Assembly: GCA_002707365.1 (NCBI GenBank)
Contig: PAMQ01000004.1
Location: forward strand, 119,921 to 183,920
Reading direction: 5' to 3'
DNA from: Trueperaceae bacterium
Lineage (GTDB): Bacteria > Deinococcota > Deinococci > Deinococcales > Trueperaceae
Length of the DNA: 64,000 nucleotides
The notes under the pieces are model-generated. The model saw only the letters and a program-made list of their open reading frames with translations, was not told where the DNA came from and made no database searches. Position 1 is the first letter of the stretch; each line of letters begins with the position of its first letter. Both the position numbers and the translations under genes were made by a program. Below, one piece after another: positions 1 to 8,999 of the stretch.

Positions 1-253
<253 letters not shown>

Positions 254-282
254 TCAAGAGGTTAGAGTAATGTTCGTATTAG

Positions 283-1290
283 TTATCCGATTGCGCCTTC
301 CGAGAGAAGGACCTCGGCGATTTGCTCGGCATTAAGTGCCGCCCCCTTACGTATCTGGTCACCAGTAACAAGTAGAGCAATGCCGCCCGGTTTGCTAGCA
401 TCGGGGCGTATACGACCGACGATCACGTCATTTTTATCGGACGCAACTAGGGGCATCGGAAAGGTGTTGTTAGTTGGATCATCAATCAAGGTAACGCCAG
501 GAGCTGAGGTCAGGACTTTTGTGACCTCATTTGCGGTTACCGGGACAGAAAACTCTGCGTGAATAGCTTCGCTATGGGCCCTAAACACTGGCACCCGAAT
601 ACAAGTTGCACTAATCATTAACTCAGGTACTCCAAGAATCTTGCGAGACTCAAGCGACAACTTTCGTTCCTCGGCATTGTAACCGTCCTTCCCTAGCTCA
701 CTATCGTGGCTAAACAGATTAAAGGCAATCGGGTGTTGGAATGTTTTTGGCGGGTATTGCTCGCCTCTTAGGAAAGCGTAGGACTGGTTCCTGAGTTCTT
801 CGATCCCAGCCGTTCCTGCACCTGAGACTGCTTGATAGGTTGCTATAGTAGCGCGTTTCAGGCCAAATTCTTTATGCAGTGGAGCGAGTGCCATCAGGGC
901 AATTATTGTGGAGCAGTTAGGGTTTGCAATAATTCCGGAGTGACCTAAAGCATTTTCACCATTTATTTCAGGGATTACTAGTGGACAGCGATCGTCCATC
1001 CGCCAGGCGCTGGTATTATCTATTACTACTGCTCCGTTGTCACACCAATCCCAAGCGTGGTCTCGTGAGATCCTTGTGCCAGCTGATGAAAACACAACGT
1101 CCGCATTTAAGTTTCCATCCTCGGGCAAAGTTTTGGTCTTAAGGGTATGGTTATCAAAAACTATTTCCTTTCCTTCTGAGCGAGCGGAAGCGTAAAGCTC
1201 CAAAGACGTTAGTGGGAAGGAACGCTCATAGAGGAGTTTCATTAACTCCTGACCAACAGCCCCAGTTGCACCTACGATGGCGACTCTCAT
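283..1290 (-). CDS. asd: Aspartate-semialdehyde dehydrogenase
   Basis: Catalyses NADPH-dependent reduction of 4-aspartyl phosphate to aspartate semialdehyde, the branch point to lysine/diaminopimelate, threonine and methionine; cytosolic homodimer. The 335-residue length fits the family. Seen directly: the NADP-binding loop GATGAVGQE (residues 7-15), the active-site NPNCST (123-128, catalytic Cys126), the SGAGTAGIEE segment, and the substrate-binding stretch with conserved Arg and His (IRVPVFRAHSEA). The ATG start has a good Shine-Dalgarno (GAGGAGA) 8 nt upstream. It stands alone with 450 nt of intergenic DNA before it, so it probably has its own promoter. Confidence 0.96.
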   Translation of the reverse strand: MRVAIVGATGAVGQELMKLLYERSFPLTSLELYASARSEGKEIVFDNHTLKTKTLPEDGNLNADVVFSSAGTRISRDHAWDWCDNGAVVIDNTSAWRMDDRCPLVIPEINGENALGHSGIIANPNCSTIIALMALAPLHKEFGLKRATIATYQAVSGAGTAGIEELRNQSYAFLRGEQYPPKTFQHPIAFNLFSHDSELGKDGYNAEERKLSLESRKILGVPELMISATCIRVPVFRAHSEAIHAEFSVPVTANEVTKVLTSAPGVTLIDDPTNNTFPMPLVASDKNDVIVGRIRPDASKPGGIALLVTGDQIRKGAALNAEQIAEVLLSEGAIG

Positions 1291-1526
1291 AATTACAATT
1301 CTCCTCTAAGGGGCCCTGCTGGTTCTTTGAAGTTCCCCAAGATTTGGGCCCGCTACTGCTAGCACGTTAACTCTGGCCTTTTGAGCCGACATGTTTTACT
1401 AGTAGTTTTTGCATAACCTCTATAGTCTACTGGGCATATCATTCTGTATTTAGCCGGAGTGTAGCATGTGTAGATTGTTCAACCTATTCCCAAGTTTTAG
1501 GAAGAATGGTTTTTAGGATAGATTGT

Positions 1527-1544
1527 CGAAAATGAACATTTTCG
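1527..1544. repeat. Inverted repeat, 8-bp arms around 2 nt
   Basis: CGAAAATG and CATTTTCG are perfect complements separated by AA. It could be an operator for a dimeric repressor or a small hairpin. It lies about 240 nt upstream of the asd start and 200 nt upstream of the 1745 gene. Confidence 0.35.
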
Positions 1545-1572
1545 TTAGGTCGTAATTACCTTACCGTTCGCT

Positions 1573-1606
1573 GCAACCTTTTGGTAGAAGGTTGCCGCTC
1601 TTTTTT
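1573..1606 (+). terminator. Intrinsic-terminator-like hairpin
   Basis: An 8-bp perfect stem GCAACCTT/AAGGTTGC with a 7-nt loop is followed after five bases by a run of six T. No plus-strand gene lies directly upstream, so it may stop transcription antisense to asd from reaching the proB operon, or end a short leader RNA. Confidence 0.55.
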
Positions 1607-1731
1607 ATGGAAAATTTCAGATAATAGAATTCGTTTCCTTGTTTGAGCTTTTGTGTTAATTATACAACCAAGTGCCTTGGGTATTTGTGCCGCTATAAGT
1701 CACCAAGGACTTGTCGGGGGTCTTCTTGTCG

Positions 1732-1737
1732 TACGAT
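1732..1737 (+). promoter_or_regulatory. Leaderless-type -10 box before the 1745 gene
   Basis: TACGAT ends 7 nt before the ATG at 1745 and there is no Shine-Dalgarno. The geometry matches the TANNNT boxes seen at many starts in this window, which supports the choice of this start. Confidence 0.5.
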
Positions 1738-1744
1738 AAGTAGC

Positions 1745-2014
1745 ATGGCGAGCAAAAGCCCTCAGCGAGTTGATTGGCACTCGCTTGAACGGCGGATTCC
1801 ATTGGACGAACTTCCTGCATTCCATCGAGCATTTTTGGCGTTGGTTGATCCTAGTGAAAAATGGGATAAGACCTTGCTACGGAGGATTCAGGGTAAGGTC
1901 CAAGCAAACCTTAAGCGGTTACGGCGAGAGGGGCGCGCTGAGAAATCTGGGAAGAAGTTATGGGTCGACCTAGATCTAATCCCCGACATCTGCCTGTGTT
2001 ATTTGGAGGAGTAA
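1745..2014 (+). CDS. Small uncharacterised protein upstream of proB
   Basis: An 89-residue protein I do not recognise. The start MASKSPQRVDW is chosen because a leaderless-type TACGAT box lies 7 nt upstream and because the longer frame from 1643 begins with low-quality sequence. The protein is soluble and rich in Arg and Lys in the middle (LLRRIQGKVQANLKRLRREG), which would suit nucleic-acid or ribosome contact, but that is a guess. Its stop is one base before the GTG start of proB, and the proB Shine-Dalgarno (GGAGGA) lies inside its last codons, so the two are translationally coupled. Confidence 0.65.
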   Translation: MASKSPQRVDWHSLERRIPLDELPAFHRAFLALVDPSEKWDKTLLRRIQGKVQANLKRLRREGRAEKSGKKLWVDLDLIPDICLCYLEE

Positions 2015-2015
2015 G

Positions 2016-3101
2016 GTGGAAGCCTGGAAGCGGATAGTGATAAAGGTTGGGAGTAGTAGCCTAACTGATGAATCAGGGCGGATTCATTCGCCGAAATTGC
2101 AGTCTATTGCTCGAGGATCACAAATACTCGCTGAGAAAAATGGAGCTAGATTTGCTTTGGTATCGTCGGGCGCGGGGGCAGCTGGTAAAGAGCGTCTTGG
2201 TTTAACTCGCCCTTTGACTCTTCCAGAAAAACAGGCCGCAGCAGCTGTGGGACAAGCGTTGTTGGTACTGGATTGGGCGCAGGCTTTTGTCCCGCTGCCT
2301 GTAGCTCAGTTGCTTCTTACTGCATCAGATATGCAGGAGAGAGAGCGGTATGTGAACGCTCGCAATGCACTTGAGGCCAGTTTTCGTTTAGGGGCTGTAC
2401 CCGTTATCAATGAGAATGACAGCGTTGCAACGGAGGAGCTGAAGTTTGGCGATAATGATACTCTTTCTGCTTGGACTGCTTATCTGATGGATGCTGACGT
2501 CCTCGTAATTCTTACGGATGTTGAAGGGCTCTATGATTCAGATCCGCGTCTTAATCCTGATGCAAAGCAAATCGGAATTGTCGAAGATGTTAGCGAGATT
2601 GAACATCTAGCAGGTACCGCAGGCTCAAAGCGAGGCACTGGGGGCATGATTACTAAGCTTGGGGCAGCTCGGATAGCTACCGAGGCTGGTATAGAGACAC
2701 TGATTATAGGTGGAGGAGGAGAGGGTTTAGAAGCACTTGCTCGAGGAAAGGTGCAGGGTACTCGAATTCGGGCGCGTAAGCCTACGCCAGCTCGGAAGGC
2801 ATGGCTGTCTCAACAAGCATGTCAGGGGCAGGTCTTAGTCGATGCTGGTGCAGTACGTGCCCTTTCTGAAGGAAAGAGTCTTCTGCCGAGCGGTGTTATT
2901 GGATTAAATGGCTCGTTTGAGTTTGGTGATGCAGTCACCCTCGTTTCAGAGGAGCATGAGATTGGTCGGGGATTGTCTAACTACTCCAGTGATGCCTTAA
3001 AGCTTATTCTTGGTTTGCAAACCCACCAAATTTTCGATGTATTAGGCTATAAGGACTATGATGAAGTAGTGCATCGTGACAACCTGGTATTGATTCGTTA
3101 A
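2016..3101 (+). CDS. proB: Glutamate 5-kinase
   Basis: Phosphorylates glutamate to gamma-glutamyl phosphate, the first step of proline synthesis; cytosolic. The 361 residues divide into an amino-acid kinase domain (about 5-255) and a C-terminal PUA domain (about 270-355). Seen directly: the phosphate-binding KVGSSSLTD near residue 10, INENDSV in the glutamate site, the FGDNDTLSA stretch and GTGGMITKL. The GTG start follows a GGAGGA Shine-Dalgarno at 2005-2010. proA is not adjacent, unlike in many bacteria. The PUA domain is the usual site of proline feedback in bacterial enzymes, but inhibition cannot be read from the sequence. Confidence 0.96.
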   Translation: MEAWKRIVIKVGSSSLTDESGRIHSPKLQSIARGSQILAEKNGARFALVSSGAGAAGKERLGLTRPLTLPEKQAAAAVGQALLVLDWAQAFVPLPVAQLLLTASDMQERERYVNARNALEASFRLGAVPVINENDSVATEELKFGDNDTLSAWTAYLMDADVLVILTDVEGLYDSDPRLNPDAKQIGIVEDVSEIEHLAGTAGSKRGTGGMITKLGAARIATEAGIETLIIGGGGEGLEALARGKVQGTRIRARKPTPARKAWLSQQACQGQVLVDAGAVRALSEGKSLLPSGVIGLNGSFEFGDAVTLVSEEHEIGRGLSNYSSDALKLILGLQTHQIFDVLGYKDYDEVVHRDNLVLIR

Positions 3102-3138
3102 GACCATATATGGCTTACGCGTTTTGTTCCGATGGTGC

Positions 3139-3186
3139 TACGATGCCGATATGAGCTTTCGAGTGCAACGTGAGTTTCCGTTGTGA
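3139..3186 (+). promoter_or_regulatory. Leaderless -10 box and 11-codon mini-ORF leading into hisZ
   Basis: TACGAT at 3139-3144 ends exactly 6 nt before an ATG at 3151. That ATG opens an 11-codon frame (MSFRVQREFPL) whose TGA at 3184-3186 overlaps the GTG start of hisZ at 3183. The hisZ start has no convincing Shine-Dalgarno, so translation may reach it by termination-reinitiation. There is no histidine in the peptide, so this is not a classical his attenuator. Confidence 0.4.
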
Positions 3187-4367
3187 GTCGGGTATCGACC
3201 CACGGTGTGCCTGAGGGAACGCGCTACGAGCTTGCTGATTCCGCTCGACGCAGAGGAAATGTGCTTGCCAGATTGCACCGGTTGTATGAACTTTGGGGTT
3301 ATGCCCGAGTTGAATTGCCTGTGCTGGAACACTACGATCCTGCGCATCCGAGAGAACCACAATCATTCAAATTTTCAGATAGAGATAATGGGGTCTTGGC
3401 TTTGCGGTCTGATTTCACTCCAGCATTGGCAGGTTTGGTACGTCATTCTCACTCCCGTATCGCGGCTGGGAGTAAAGAGCCTTTGAGGTTGCAATATGCT
3501 GGTCGAGTATGGCACGCCATTGATCCGGATCTGGCACGGACCCGCGAATTCACGCAAATAGGAATAGAGCTTGTTGGTATAAGTAATGCTCGGGCTGATG
3601 CAGAACTCATCCATTTAGCTCGGGAGTCAGTTCGTGTGGTGGATCTGGTTCCACGCGTAGAGATTGGGAATCCCGGATTCGTGCGTGCTCTTCTTCGGCT
3701 GTCTGAAATCCCTGAGAAAAGGCATGGACGTCTGGCTGATGCTATAGATCGGAAAGATGCCAGCGATATTGAGAATCAACTTGTTGAGCAACAGTTAGCT
3801 CCAGACCTCAGGGCTGCATTTCACAAAGTGACGGAACTTTACGGGAGACCCCAGGTTTTGGAAGAAGCGAGGCGAGCTGCCCCTTGGGAAGAAACGATGA
3901 GGGAATTGGACCGACTTGAAGAGACATTAGCTGAATTCGAGGATGACTCTGAACTACTTCTTGATTTAGGCATGGCCCGTCGCCTAAGTTATTACACTGG
4001 TGTTACCTTTCGGGCATACACTTTTTATTTTGGTCAACCTCTCTTAGGAGGCGGTAGGTATGACGGAGCGCTTCTTCCTTATGCAGCAGGTTTCTCTTTC
4101 GGACTCGAGAGATTGATGCTTGCTTTGCCAGAATCTAAGGAGCTCTCTAGGCCATTAGTTGTTAGCCTTGATGATGCGGTATCAAGACGACTGAGGACTG
4201 CAGGCTTTGTCGTCCAACGGGCTCTAACCTCGGATGTTGATGCAGCAAGGCGAGATGCTTCCAATCGCGGTATACCTTATCTCTTTTCAGACACTCTTGA
4301 GTCGCTCATATCTGATCCTCCTGACAAGGACCTTCTTGAGAGGGCACTTAATAGCGATGATGGGTGA
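3183..4367 (+). CDS. hisZ: ATP phosphoribosyltransferase regulatory subunit
   Basis: HisZ is a catalytically dead paralogue of histidyl-tRNA synthetase. It assembles with short-form HisG into a hetero-octamer, activates it and confers feedback control by histidine. The 394-residue protein shows the class II synthetase fold: a motif-2-like LRSDFTPALAG near residue 75, and the HisRS-type YYTGVTFRAY with GGGRYD further on. It lacks the anticodon-binding domain, which separates it from HisRS. The next gene is short HisG, overlapping by 11 nt, exactly the expected partner. The start is GTG, probably read by coupling to a leaderless mini-ORF. Confidence 0.92.
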   Translation: MSRVSTHGVPEGTRYELADSARRRGNVLARLHRLYELWGYARVELPVLEHYDPAHPREPQSFKFSDRDNGVLALRSDFTPALAGLVRHSHSRIAAGSKEPLRLQYAGRVWHAIDPDLARTREFTQIGIELVGISNARADAELIHLARESVRVVDLVPRVEIGNPGFVRALLRLSEIPEKRHGRLADAIDRKDASDIENQLVEQQLAPDLRAAFHKVTELYGRPQVLEEARRAAPWEETMRELDRLEETLAEFEDDSELLLDLGMARRLSYYTGVTFRAYTFYFGQPLLGGGRYDGALLPYAAGFSFGLERLMLALPESKELSRPLVVSLDDAVSRRLRTAGFVVQRALTSDVDAARRDASNRGIPYLFSDTLESLISDPPDKDLLERALNSDDG

Positions 4368-4983
4368 GAAGTTGACATTGGCGCTTCCTAAAGGCCGGGT
4401 AATGGAAAAAGGCCTTGCTATTTTCCAGCGTGCCGGACTTAAAATTGTCGTTGCAGACTCCTCGCGGGCCTTACGATATGACGCAGGGGACGTAATTTTA
4501 ATCGAGATGAGGAATCGAGACATCCCCACTTATGTAGAGCTAGGCGTTGCAGACGCCGGAGTGGTTGGAAAAGATGTGTTAAGCGAGATGGAGAGTCGAC
4601 TCTTTGCGCCCGTGGATCTTGGATTTGCAGCGTGTAGGTTATCGCTCATTCGTAAGAGGGGGGACATAGGTGATCTTTATAGGGTCGCAAGTAAGTACCC
4701 GAATCTTGCAGCAGAATATCTCAGCAGGATTGGTTCTAATGCAGAGGTAATCAAACTCGCTGGAAATGTTGAGCTGGCTTGTATAACGGGTCTTGCTGAT
4801 GCAGTGGTAGACATAGTAGAAACCGGGAGTACTTTACAAGATAATGACCTTATAGAGATTGATGTGATTCTACGATCCAGTGCTCGTTTCGTTGTTAACC
4901 GAGCGGCTTTAAAACTAAAGGCAGATAGTTTGCGGCCACTAATTGCTAATCTTAAAATGGCTGTTGAGGACCAGTGCGGATAA
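4357..4983 (+). CDS. hisG: ATP phosphoribosyltransferase, short form
   Basis: Catalyses the first step of histidine synthesis, joining ATP and PRPP to phosphoribosyl-ATP. At 208 residues it is the short form that lacks the C-terminal regulatory ACT-like domain and therefore needs HisZ, encoded just upstream. Motifs seen: LALPKGRVMEKG at the N-terminus, GVADAGVVGKDVL in the middle, and the PRPP loop DAVVDIVETGSTLQDN near residue 150. The start is ATG at 4357 or the adjacent ATG at 4360, both inside the 3' end of hisZ; the long upstream extension of this frame is a shadow of hisZ. The overlap implies stoichiometric synthesis. Confidence 0.95.
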   Translation: MMGEKLTLALPKGRVMEKGLAIFQRAGLKIVVADSSRALRYDAGDVILIEMRNRDIPTYVELGVADAGVVGKDVLSEMESRLFAPVDLGFAACRLSLIRKRGDIGDLYRVASKYPNLAAEYLSRIGSNAEVIKLAGNVELACITGLADAVVDIVETGSTLQDNDLIEIDVILRSSARFVVNRAALKLKADSLRPLIANLKMAVEDQCG

Positions 4984-5063
4984 GTTGTCTTTAGATATCG
5001 AAAATCGGAGTTAACTGGGTTAAGTATACTGTTCTAGGTGTGATGAGGATGCTGCTCCACTTA

Positions 5064-5072
5064 TGCTACAAT
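5064..5072 (+). promoter_or_regulatory. Extended -10 promoter candidate for rpoD
   Basis: TGCTACAAT is an extended -10 element (TGn plus TACAAT). It lies about 130 nt upstream of the rpoD start in the only gap between hisG and rpoD. No clear -35 hexamer is seen. Confidence 0.4.
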
Positions 5073-5201
5073 CCGGGCCTGGTAGGTCTTTCTTAAGAGA
5101 TTTGCTTTAGGTAATTATTGGGCCGTAGGAGACCAATGCTGTTAGTGCAGTCTAGCTAAGTTAATCATAAATTACGACACCACCGTAACGAAGGAGCCAG
5201 T

Positions 5202-6494
5202 ATGGCTAAAGTGAAAGAGAAAGTTGCCAAAATCCCTAAATTACCAGCCTGGATTGAATCTCCCCAGATCAAGGAGCTTCTTGAACAAGGTCAAGAGGAA
5301 GGTTCTTTGGACACTGAAAGGATCAGTGTAGCTTTTAATCAAGCCTTAAAACACCTAAAGTTGGATAGCCAAGAAGCTAATTTTGAGGATTTGATGGGCA
5401 TAATAGCGGAGAAAAAAATAGCTATTGCTGATCTAGCCGATGACGAAATTCTTGACGATGACGGTATTCAGGAAGGGAACGGAGAAAATGCTGAACAGGG
5501 GGTCGAGGAAGATACCGCGATGGGTCGGCGCGAGCTTGAAGCGAGAGCTGAAGCCCTTGCTGATTCAAGAGTCAAGACTAATGATCCGGTCCGCCAATAT
5601 TTGCAGGAGATAGGTCGAGTCAAACTACTTACGTTGGAAGAGGAGATCGCTCTTGCGCGGCGTATCGAAGAAGGAGAAGAGGCTCGCGATACTTTACTTG
5701 AAAAACCAAAAGGACTTTCCGAGCGCGATCTCCGTGGGTTAGGTAGGATCGTGGAGGACGGAGATTTAGCTAGACAACATTTGATAGAGGCAAACCTTAG
5801 ACTTGTGGTCTCTATCGCTAAAAAATATAACGGTCGTGGAATGAGTTTCCTTGACCTTATTCAAGAAGGAAATCAGGGACTAATCAGAGCTGTGGAGAAA
5901 TTCGAGTATCGTCGGCGTTACAAGTTTTCTACCTATGCTACTTGGTGGATACGCCAAGCTATAAACCGGGCGATTGCCGACCAATCAAGGACTATCCGTA
6001 TTCCAGTCCATATGGTTGAGACTATCAATAAATTGACCAGGGCTTCTCGTCGTTTGCAACAGGAACTTTCCCGTGAGCCTACTTACGAGGAGATTGCTGA
6101 CGCCATGGGTCCTGATTGGACTGCTGACAAGGTTGAAGAAGCATTCAAACTTACCCGGGAGCCATTTAGCCTAGAAACTCCTATCGGCGATGAGGAAGAC
6201 AGCTTCTATGGAGATTTCATACCGGATGAGAATGTCGAGAGCCCAGTTGAGCAAGCAAGCAAAATCATTTTATCTGAAGAATTAGAAGAGGCATTGAGTA
6301 AGCTAAATGAGCGCGAAGCAATGGTACTTAAGCTCCGAAAAGGTCTAGTTGATGGTCGGGAGCACACTCTGGAGGAAGTAGGTAGTCACTTCGGTGTAAC
6401 CCGGGAACGTATTCGGCAGATTGAGAACAAGGCTCTCCGGAAACTTAAGTATCATGAGAGCCGTACTCGTAAGCTCCGTGATTTCTTAGATTAA
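5202..6494 (+). CDS. rpoD: Primary RNA polymerase sigma factor (sigma-70/RpoD)
   Basis: Directs RNA polymerase to housekeeping promoters. The 430-residue protein has an acidic N-terminal region 1.1-like part (about 1-110), region 1.2 starting at [11 protein letters not shown] (128-138), a short non-conserved segment, and region 2 with [12 protein letters not shown] and the 2.4 helix [17 protein letters not shown] (about 198-258). Region 3 follows, and region 4 contains the helix-turn-helix [21 protein letters not shown]. The complete set of regions and the length mark it as group 1, not an alternative sigma. The ATG has a strong Shine-Dalgarno (AAGGAG). It is preceded by a 218-nt gap and is probably transcribed on its own. 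Confidence 0.95.
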   Translation: MAKVKEKVAKIPKLPAWIESPQIKELLEQGQEEGSLDTERISVAFNQALKHLKLDSQEANFEDLMGIIAEKKIAIADLADDEILDDDGIQEGNGENAEQGVEEDTAMGRRELEARAEALADSRVKTNDPVRQYLQEIGRVKLLTLEEEIALARRIEEGEEARDTLLEKPKGLSERDLRGLGRIVEDGDLARQHLIEANLRLVVSIAKKYNGRGMSFLDLIQEGNQGLIRAVEKFEYRRRYKFSTYATWWIRQAINRAIADQSRTIRIPVHMVETINKLTRASRRLQQELSREPTYEEIADAMGPDWTADKVEEAFKLTREPFSLETPIGDEEDSFYGDFIPDENVESPVEQASKIILSEELEEALSKLNEREAMVLKLRKGLVDGREHTLEEVGSHFGVTRERIRQIENKALRKLKYHESRTRKLRDFLD

Positions 6495-6596
6495 TTTCTT
6501 CTTCCTGCACTCGATCATTTCGTGGTGAAGGTGGCGACCTAACTATCTGTGCTTAGCAGATCACGTAAGTTGTTTCCGGATTTGGTCGTACAGATG

Positions 6597-6602
6597 TAAC
6601 AT
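6597..6602 (+). promoter_or_regulatory. Leaderless-type -10 box for the glycerophosphodiesterase gene
   Basis: TAACAT ends exactly 6 nt before the ATG at 6609 and no Shine-Dalgarno is present, so transcription should begin at or next to the start codon. Confidence 0.5.
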
Positions 6603-6608
6603 TATTGG

Positions 6609-7529
6609 ATGCGGGTAGCTTTTCGCCTACTTTCGATTGTTCTGGTCCCTGCAATAGTAATTTATATTGTATTTATTTTATGGGCTTCACCTCGCCCATC
6701 GCATCTCTTTTACCAAGGCCTTGAAACCCCGCTTGTTATAGCTCATAGGGGTGGTGCAGGGCTTTGGCCCGAGAACACCTTGTTTTCCTTCCAACGTGCA
6801 GCTGAGCTTGGCGTAGATGTCCTTGAAATGGATGTGAGGGCTAGCTTAGATGGTGTCCTGGTTGTTGTCCATGATGAGACTGTTGACCGTACAACGGATG
6901 GTAAGGGACTGGTAGAGGAGTTGACTTTTGCTGAGTTACGGTCTCTAGATGCCGGTTACAATTGGTCGTCGGAACAGAAAGGGTACAAGTTTCCTTATCG
7001 AGGGTTGGGCATTCAGATACCTGCCCTCAAAGATGTTTTGACGCGGTTTCCTGAGACAAATATGGCAATTGAGATTAAGCCGGATTCGGAGGTCGTTACC
7101 CGAACCCTTTGCGATACCTTGCGAGAGGCAAGAAGAGCTGAATCTGTAATAGTTGGCAGTTTTCATCGACGGGTATTGTCAAACTTTCGGAAAATATGTC
7201 CTGAATTTGCGACTTCAGCCTCTCCTCGTGAGGTTCTAATATTTTTCCTGCTAAATACAGTTTTCCTTAGTGACACCTATAAGCCGGTAATAGAAGCTTT
7301 TCAAGTCCCAGAATACCAAGGAGGCCTACGAGTTGTAACATCACGGTTTGTTTCCGCCGCTAGACGGAAAAATGTTGATGTCCAAGTGTGGACGGTTAAC
7401 CTCAGGAGCGATATTAGCCGGCTTCTTGACATGAAAGTTGGAGGTGTCATCACCGACCGGCCTGACCGCATGTTACAGGAATTGGGTCGTGGTGGTCAGG
7501 TTGAACTGATTGACGGTGTGTCTCCGTAA
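6609..7529 (+). CDS. Glycerophosphodiester phosphodiesterase, membrane-anchored
   Basis: Hydrolyses glycerophosphodiesters to glycerol-3-phosphate and an alcohol. The 306-residue protein has one N-terminal hydrophobic segment (about 5-26), so it is probably membrane-tethered or secreted, followed by a GDPD TIM barrel. Seen directly: IAHRGGAG with catalytic His46, PEN (54-56), the metal ligands in LEMDVR (Glu73, Asp75), the second catalytic His in VVVHDETVDRTT (His88), the IEIKP strand, and a C-terminal VWTVN plus GVITDRP. The start ATG is supported by a leaderless -10 box. A CoA-transferase gene follows after 13 nt and the two are likely co-transcribed. Confidence 0.93.
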   Translation: MRVAFRLLSIVLVPAIVIYIVFILWASPRPSHLFYQGLETPLVIAHRGGAGLWPENTLFSFQRAAELGVDVLEMDVRASLDGVLVVVHDETVDRTTDGKGLVEELTFAELRSLDAGYNWSSEQKGYKFPYRGLGIQIPALKDVLTRFPETNMAIEIKPDSEVVTRTLCDTLREARRAESVIVGSFHRRVLSNFRKICPEFATSASPREVLIFFLLNTVFLSDTYKPVIEAFQVPEYQGGLRVVTSRFVSAARRKNVDVQVWTVNLRSDISRLLDMKVGGVITDRPDRMLQELGRGGQVELIDGVSP

Positions 7530-7542
7530 ATTGGAGGTAACA

Positions 7543-8733
7543 ATGATGCTTGAAGAGGTGACGGTACTAGATCTGACTCGGGTCCTAGCTGGACCGTACT
7601 GCACCCAACTACTTTCTGATTTGGGTGCCACGGTGATCAAGATAGAATCGGTTGTTGGTGACGATACTCGGTCTTGGGGACCTCCATTTGTAGATGGCGA
7701 GAGTGCTTACTACCTATCCACTAACCGGGGCAAAAAAAGTGTGGTGGTTAATCTAAAGGATGAGCGGGGCCGCTCATTAGTCTCTCGATTAGCTATGGAT
7801 GCTGATGTCCTTGTCGAAAACTTTAAAACTGGGGACCTTGTTCGTTATGGGCTCGATTATCAGACGCTACAAGGTCATAATCCCCAGCTTGTATACACTT
7901 CCATCACTGGGTTTGGTCAAACTGGTCCTCGTGCAGCAGAGCCGGGCTACGATGCATCAATTCAGGGTTTGGTGGGATTAATGGCGATGACTGGTGAAAA
8001 GAATGGCGGTCCGACCAAGATTGGGGTAGCTTGGGTCGACGTGCTTACCGGGGTTCATGCAGCAACTGGGATTTTAGCGGCACTTTACGAAAGGAACCGT
8101 ACGGGTAAAGGACGTTATTTGGATATAGCCCTTTTTGATGTGGCTTTAGCGAGCATGGTTAATCAGGCCCAGGCTACTTTACTTACCGGTCAGGCCCCTG
8201 TCCCTCTGGGTAGTGGTCATCCTAGTCTAGTTCCTTACCAAGCTTTTTTAGCTCGCGAAGGTTCCCTCGTCATTGCTGTGGGTAATGACACTCAGTTTAC
8301 CAGCCTGTGTGAAGTTCTTGATATTACGCAATTGGCGTCGGACGCACGTTTTGCAACAAACGAGAGTCGTGTAGAGCATAGAGAGGTGCTTGTTGGAAAA
8401 CTGGAATCAGCATTTCTACGGCGTGATCGGGACGATTGGATCGAGCGCCTTCGGGCGGCTGGTGTACCTGTAACTCCAGTCAACACACTGCCCGAGGCTT
8501 TAGGGGATCCTCAGGTCGCTGCTCGTCACATGGTTTCAGAGATTATTCACCCGACTGTTGGACCCATTCCAATGGTGGGAAGTCCTTTTGGAAAAGTGGC
8601 TTCGAGGAGATCTGCGCCCCCCTACCTTGGTCAACATACTCGTGAGGTGTTGGAGGGAACCCTTGGATTAACAAGACAAGAAATAGATGGTCTTATACAG
8701 GACAGCGTTGTAGGCTCTGACACAAAAGACTAA
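7543..8733 (+). CDS. CaiB/BaiF family III CoA-transferase
   Basis: Family III CoA-transferases move CoA between carboxylic acids through an aspartyl-CoA thioester intermediate. The 396-residue product shows the N-terminal VLDLTRVLAGPYC and DLGATVIKIES, the WGPP(F) loop, NRGKKS, and the WVDVLTG segment whose Asp166 lines up with the catalytic Asp of formyl-CoA transferase. The substrate cannot be named. ATG 7543 is chosen over an upstream in-frame GTG at 7510 because it has a GGAGGT Shine-Dalgarno and avoids overlap with the previous gene. A close paralogue lies at 40926-42122. No acyl-CoA dehydrogenase or other clue to substrate is nearby. Confidence 0.93.
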   Translation: MMLEEVTVLDLTRVLAGPYCTQLLSDLGATVIKIESVVGDDTRSWGPPFVDGESAYYLSTNRGKKSVVVNLKDERGRSLVSRLAMDADVLVENFKTGDLVRYGLDYQTLQGHNPQLVYTSITGFGQTGPRAAEPGYDASIQGLVGLMAMTGEKNGGPTKIGVAWVDVLTGVHAATGILAALYERNRTGKGRYLDIALFDVALASMVNQAQATLLTGQAPVPLGSGHPSLVPYQAFLAREGSLVIAVGNDTQFTSLCEVLDITQLASDARFATNESRVEHREVLVGKLESAFLRRDRDDWIERLRAAGVPVTPVNTLPEALGDPQVAARHMVSEIIHPTVGPIPMVGSPFGKVASRRSAPPYLGQHTREVLEGTLGLTRQEIDGLIQDSVVGSDTKD

Positions 8734-8999
8734 TTATGTAGCTACGACGGAGAGTTTTACAATCCTGACGCTGAAGACCAATCCCAGCAACTAGTTTTTT
8801 CTCTTGACATTTTTTGGTGTTTGTCGATGGTACTGGGGTGCTGGGTAATTGTTCTATTTGGATGTTTCATCTTTTTAGAGCTCAACGTGGGCACAAGTTA
8901 CAAGATTTCTTTGTGTAGATCTTATATGTGCTAGATTGCTGGCGGCTTCCGCAACCAATTAGTTACACAAAAAATGATGTAGTCGATATAAGGAGTAAT

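Larger units (their letters stand above)
1291..1744. other. Intergenic region between asd and the proB operon
   Basis: No credible gene. It separates divergent asd and the small gene before proB. It holds a short inverted repeat at 1527-1544, an intrinsic-terminator-like hairpin at 1573-1606 reading on the plus strand, and a leaderless-type -10 box at 1732-1737. An open frame covers 1643-1744 upstream of the proposed start at 1745, but its composition (many Cys, Arg and Ser) looks random. Confidence 0.6.

Noticed and set aside
3151-3186. hisZ leader peptide as a histidine attenuator
   Set aside because: The 11-codon peptide contains no histidine and no terminator/antiterminator follows; kept only as a possible start-coupling device.
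8804-8832. TTGACA-led promoter before the ABC genes
   Set aside because: The -35 is perfect but the bases 16-18 nt downstream (GATGGT/ATGGTA) are a poor -10, so I did not list it as a feature.
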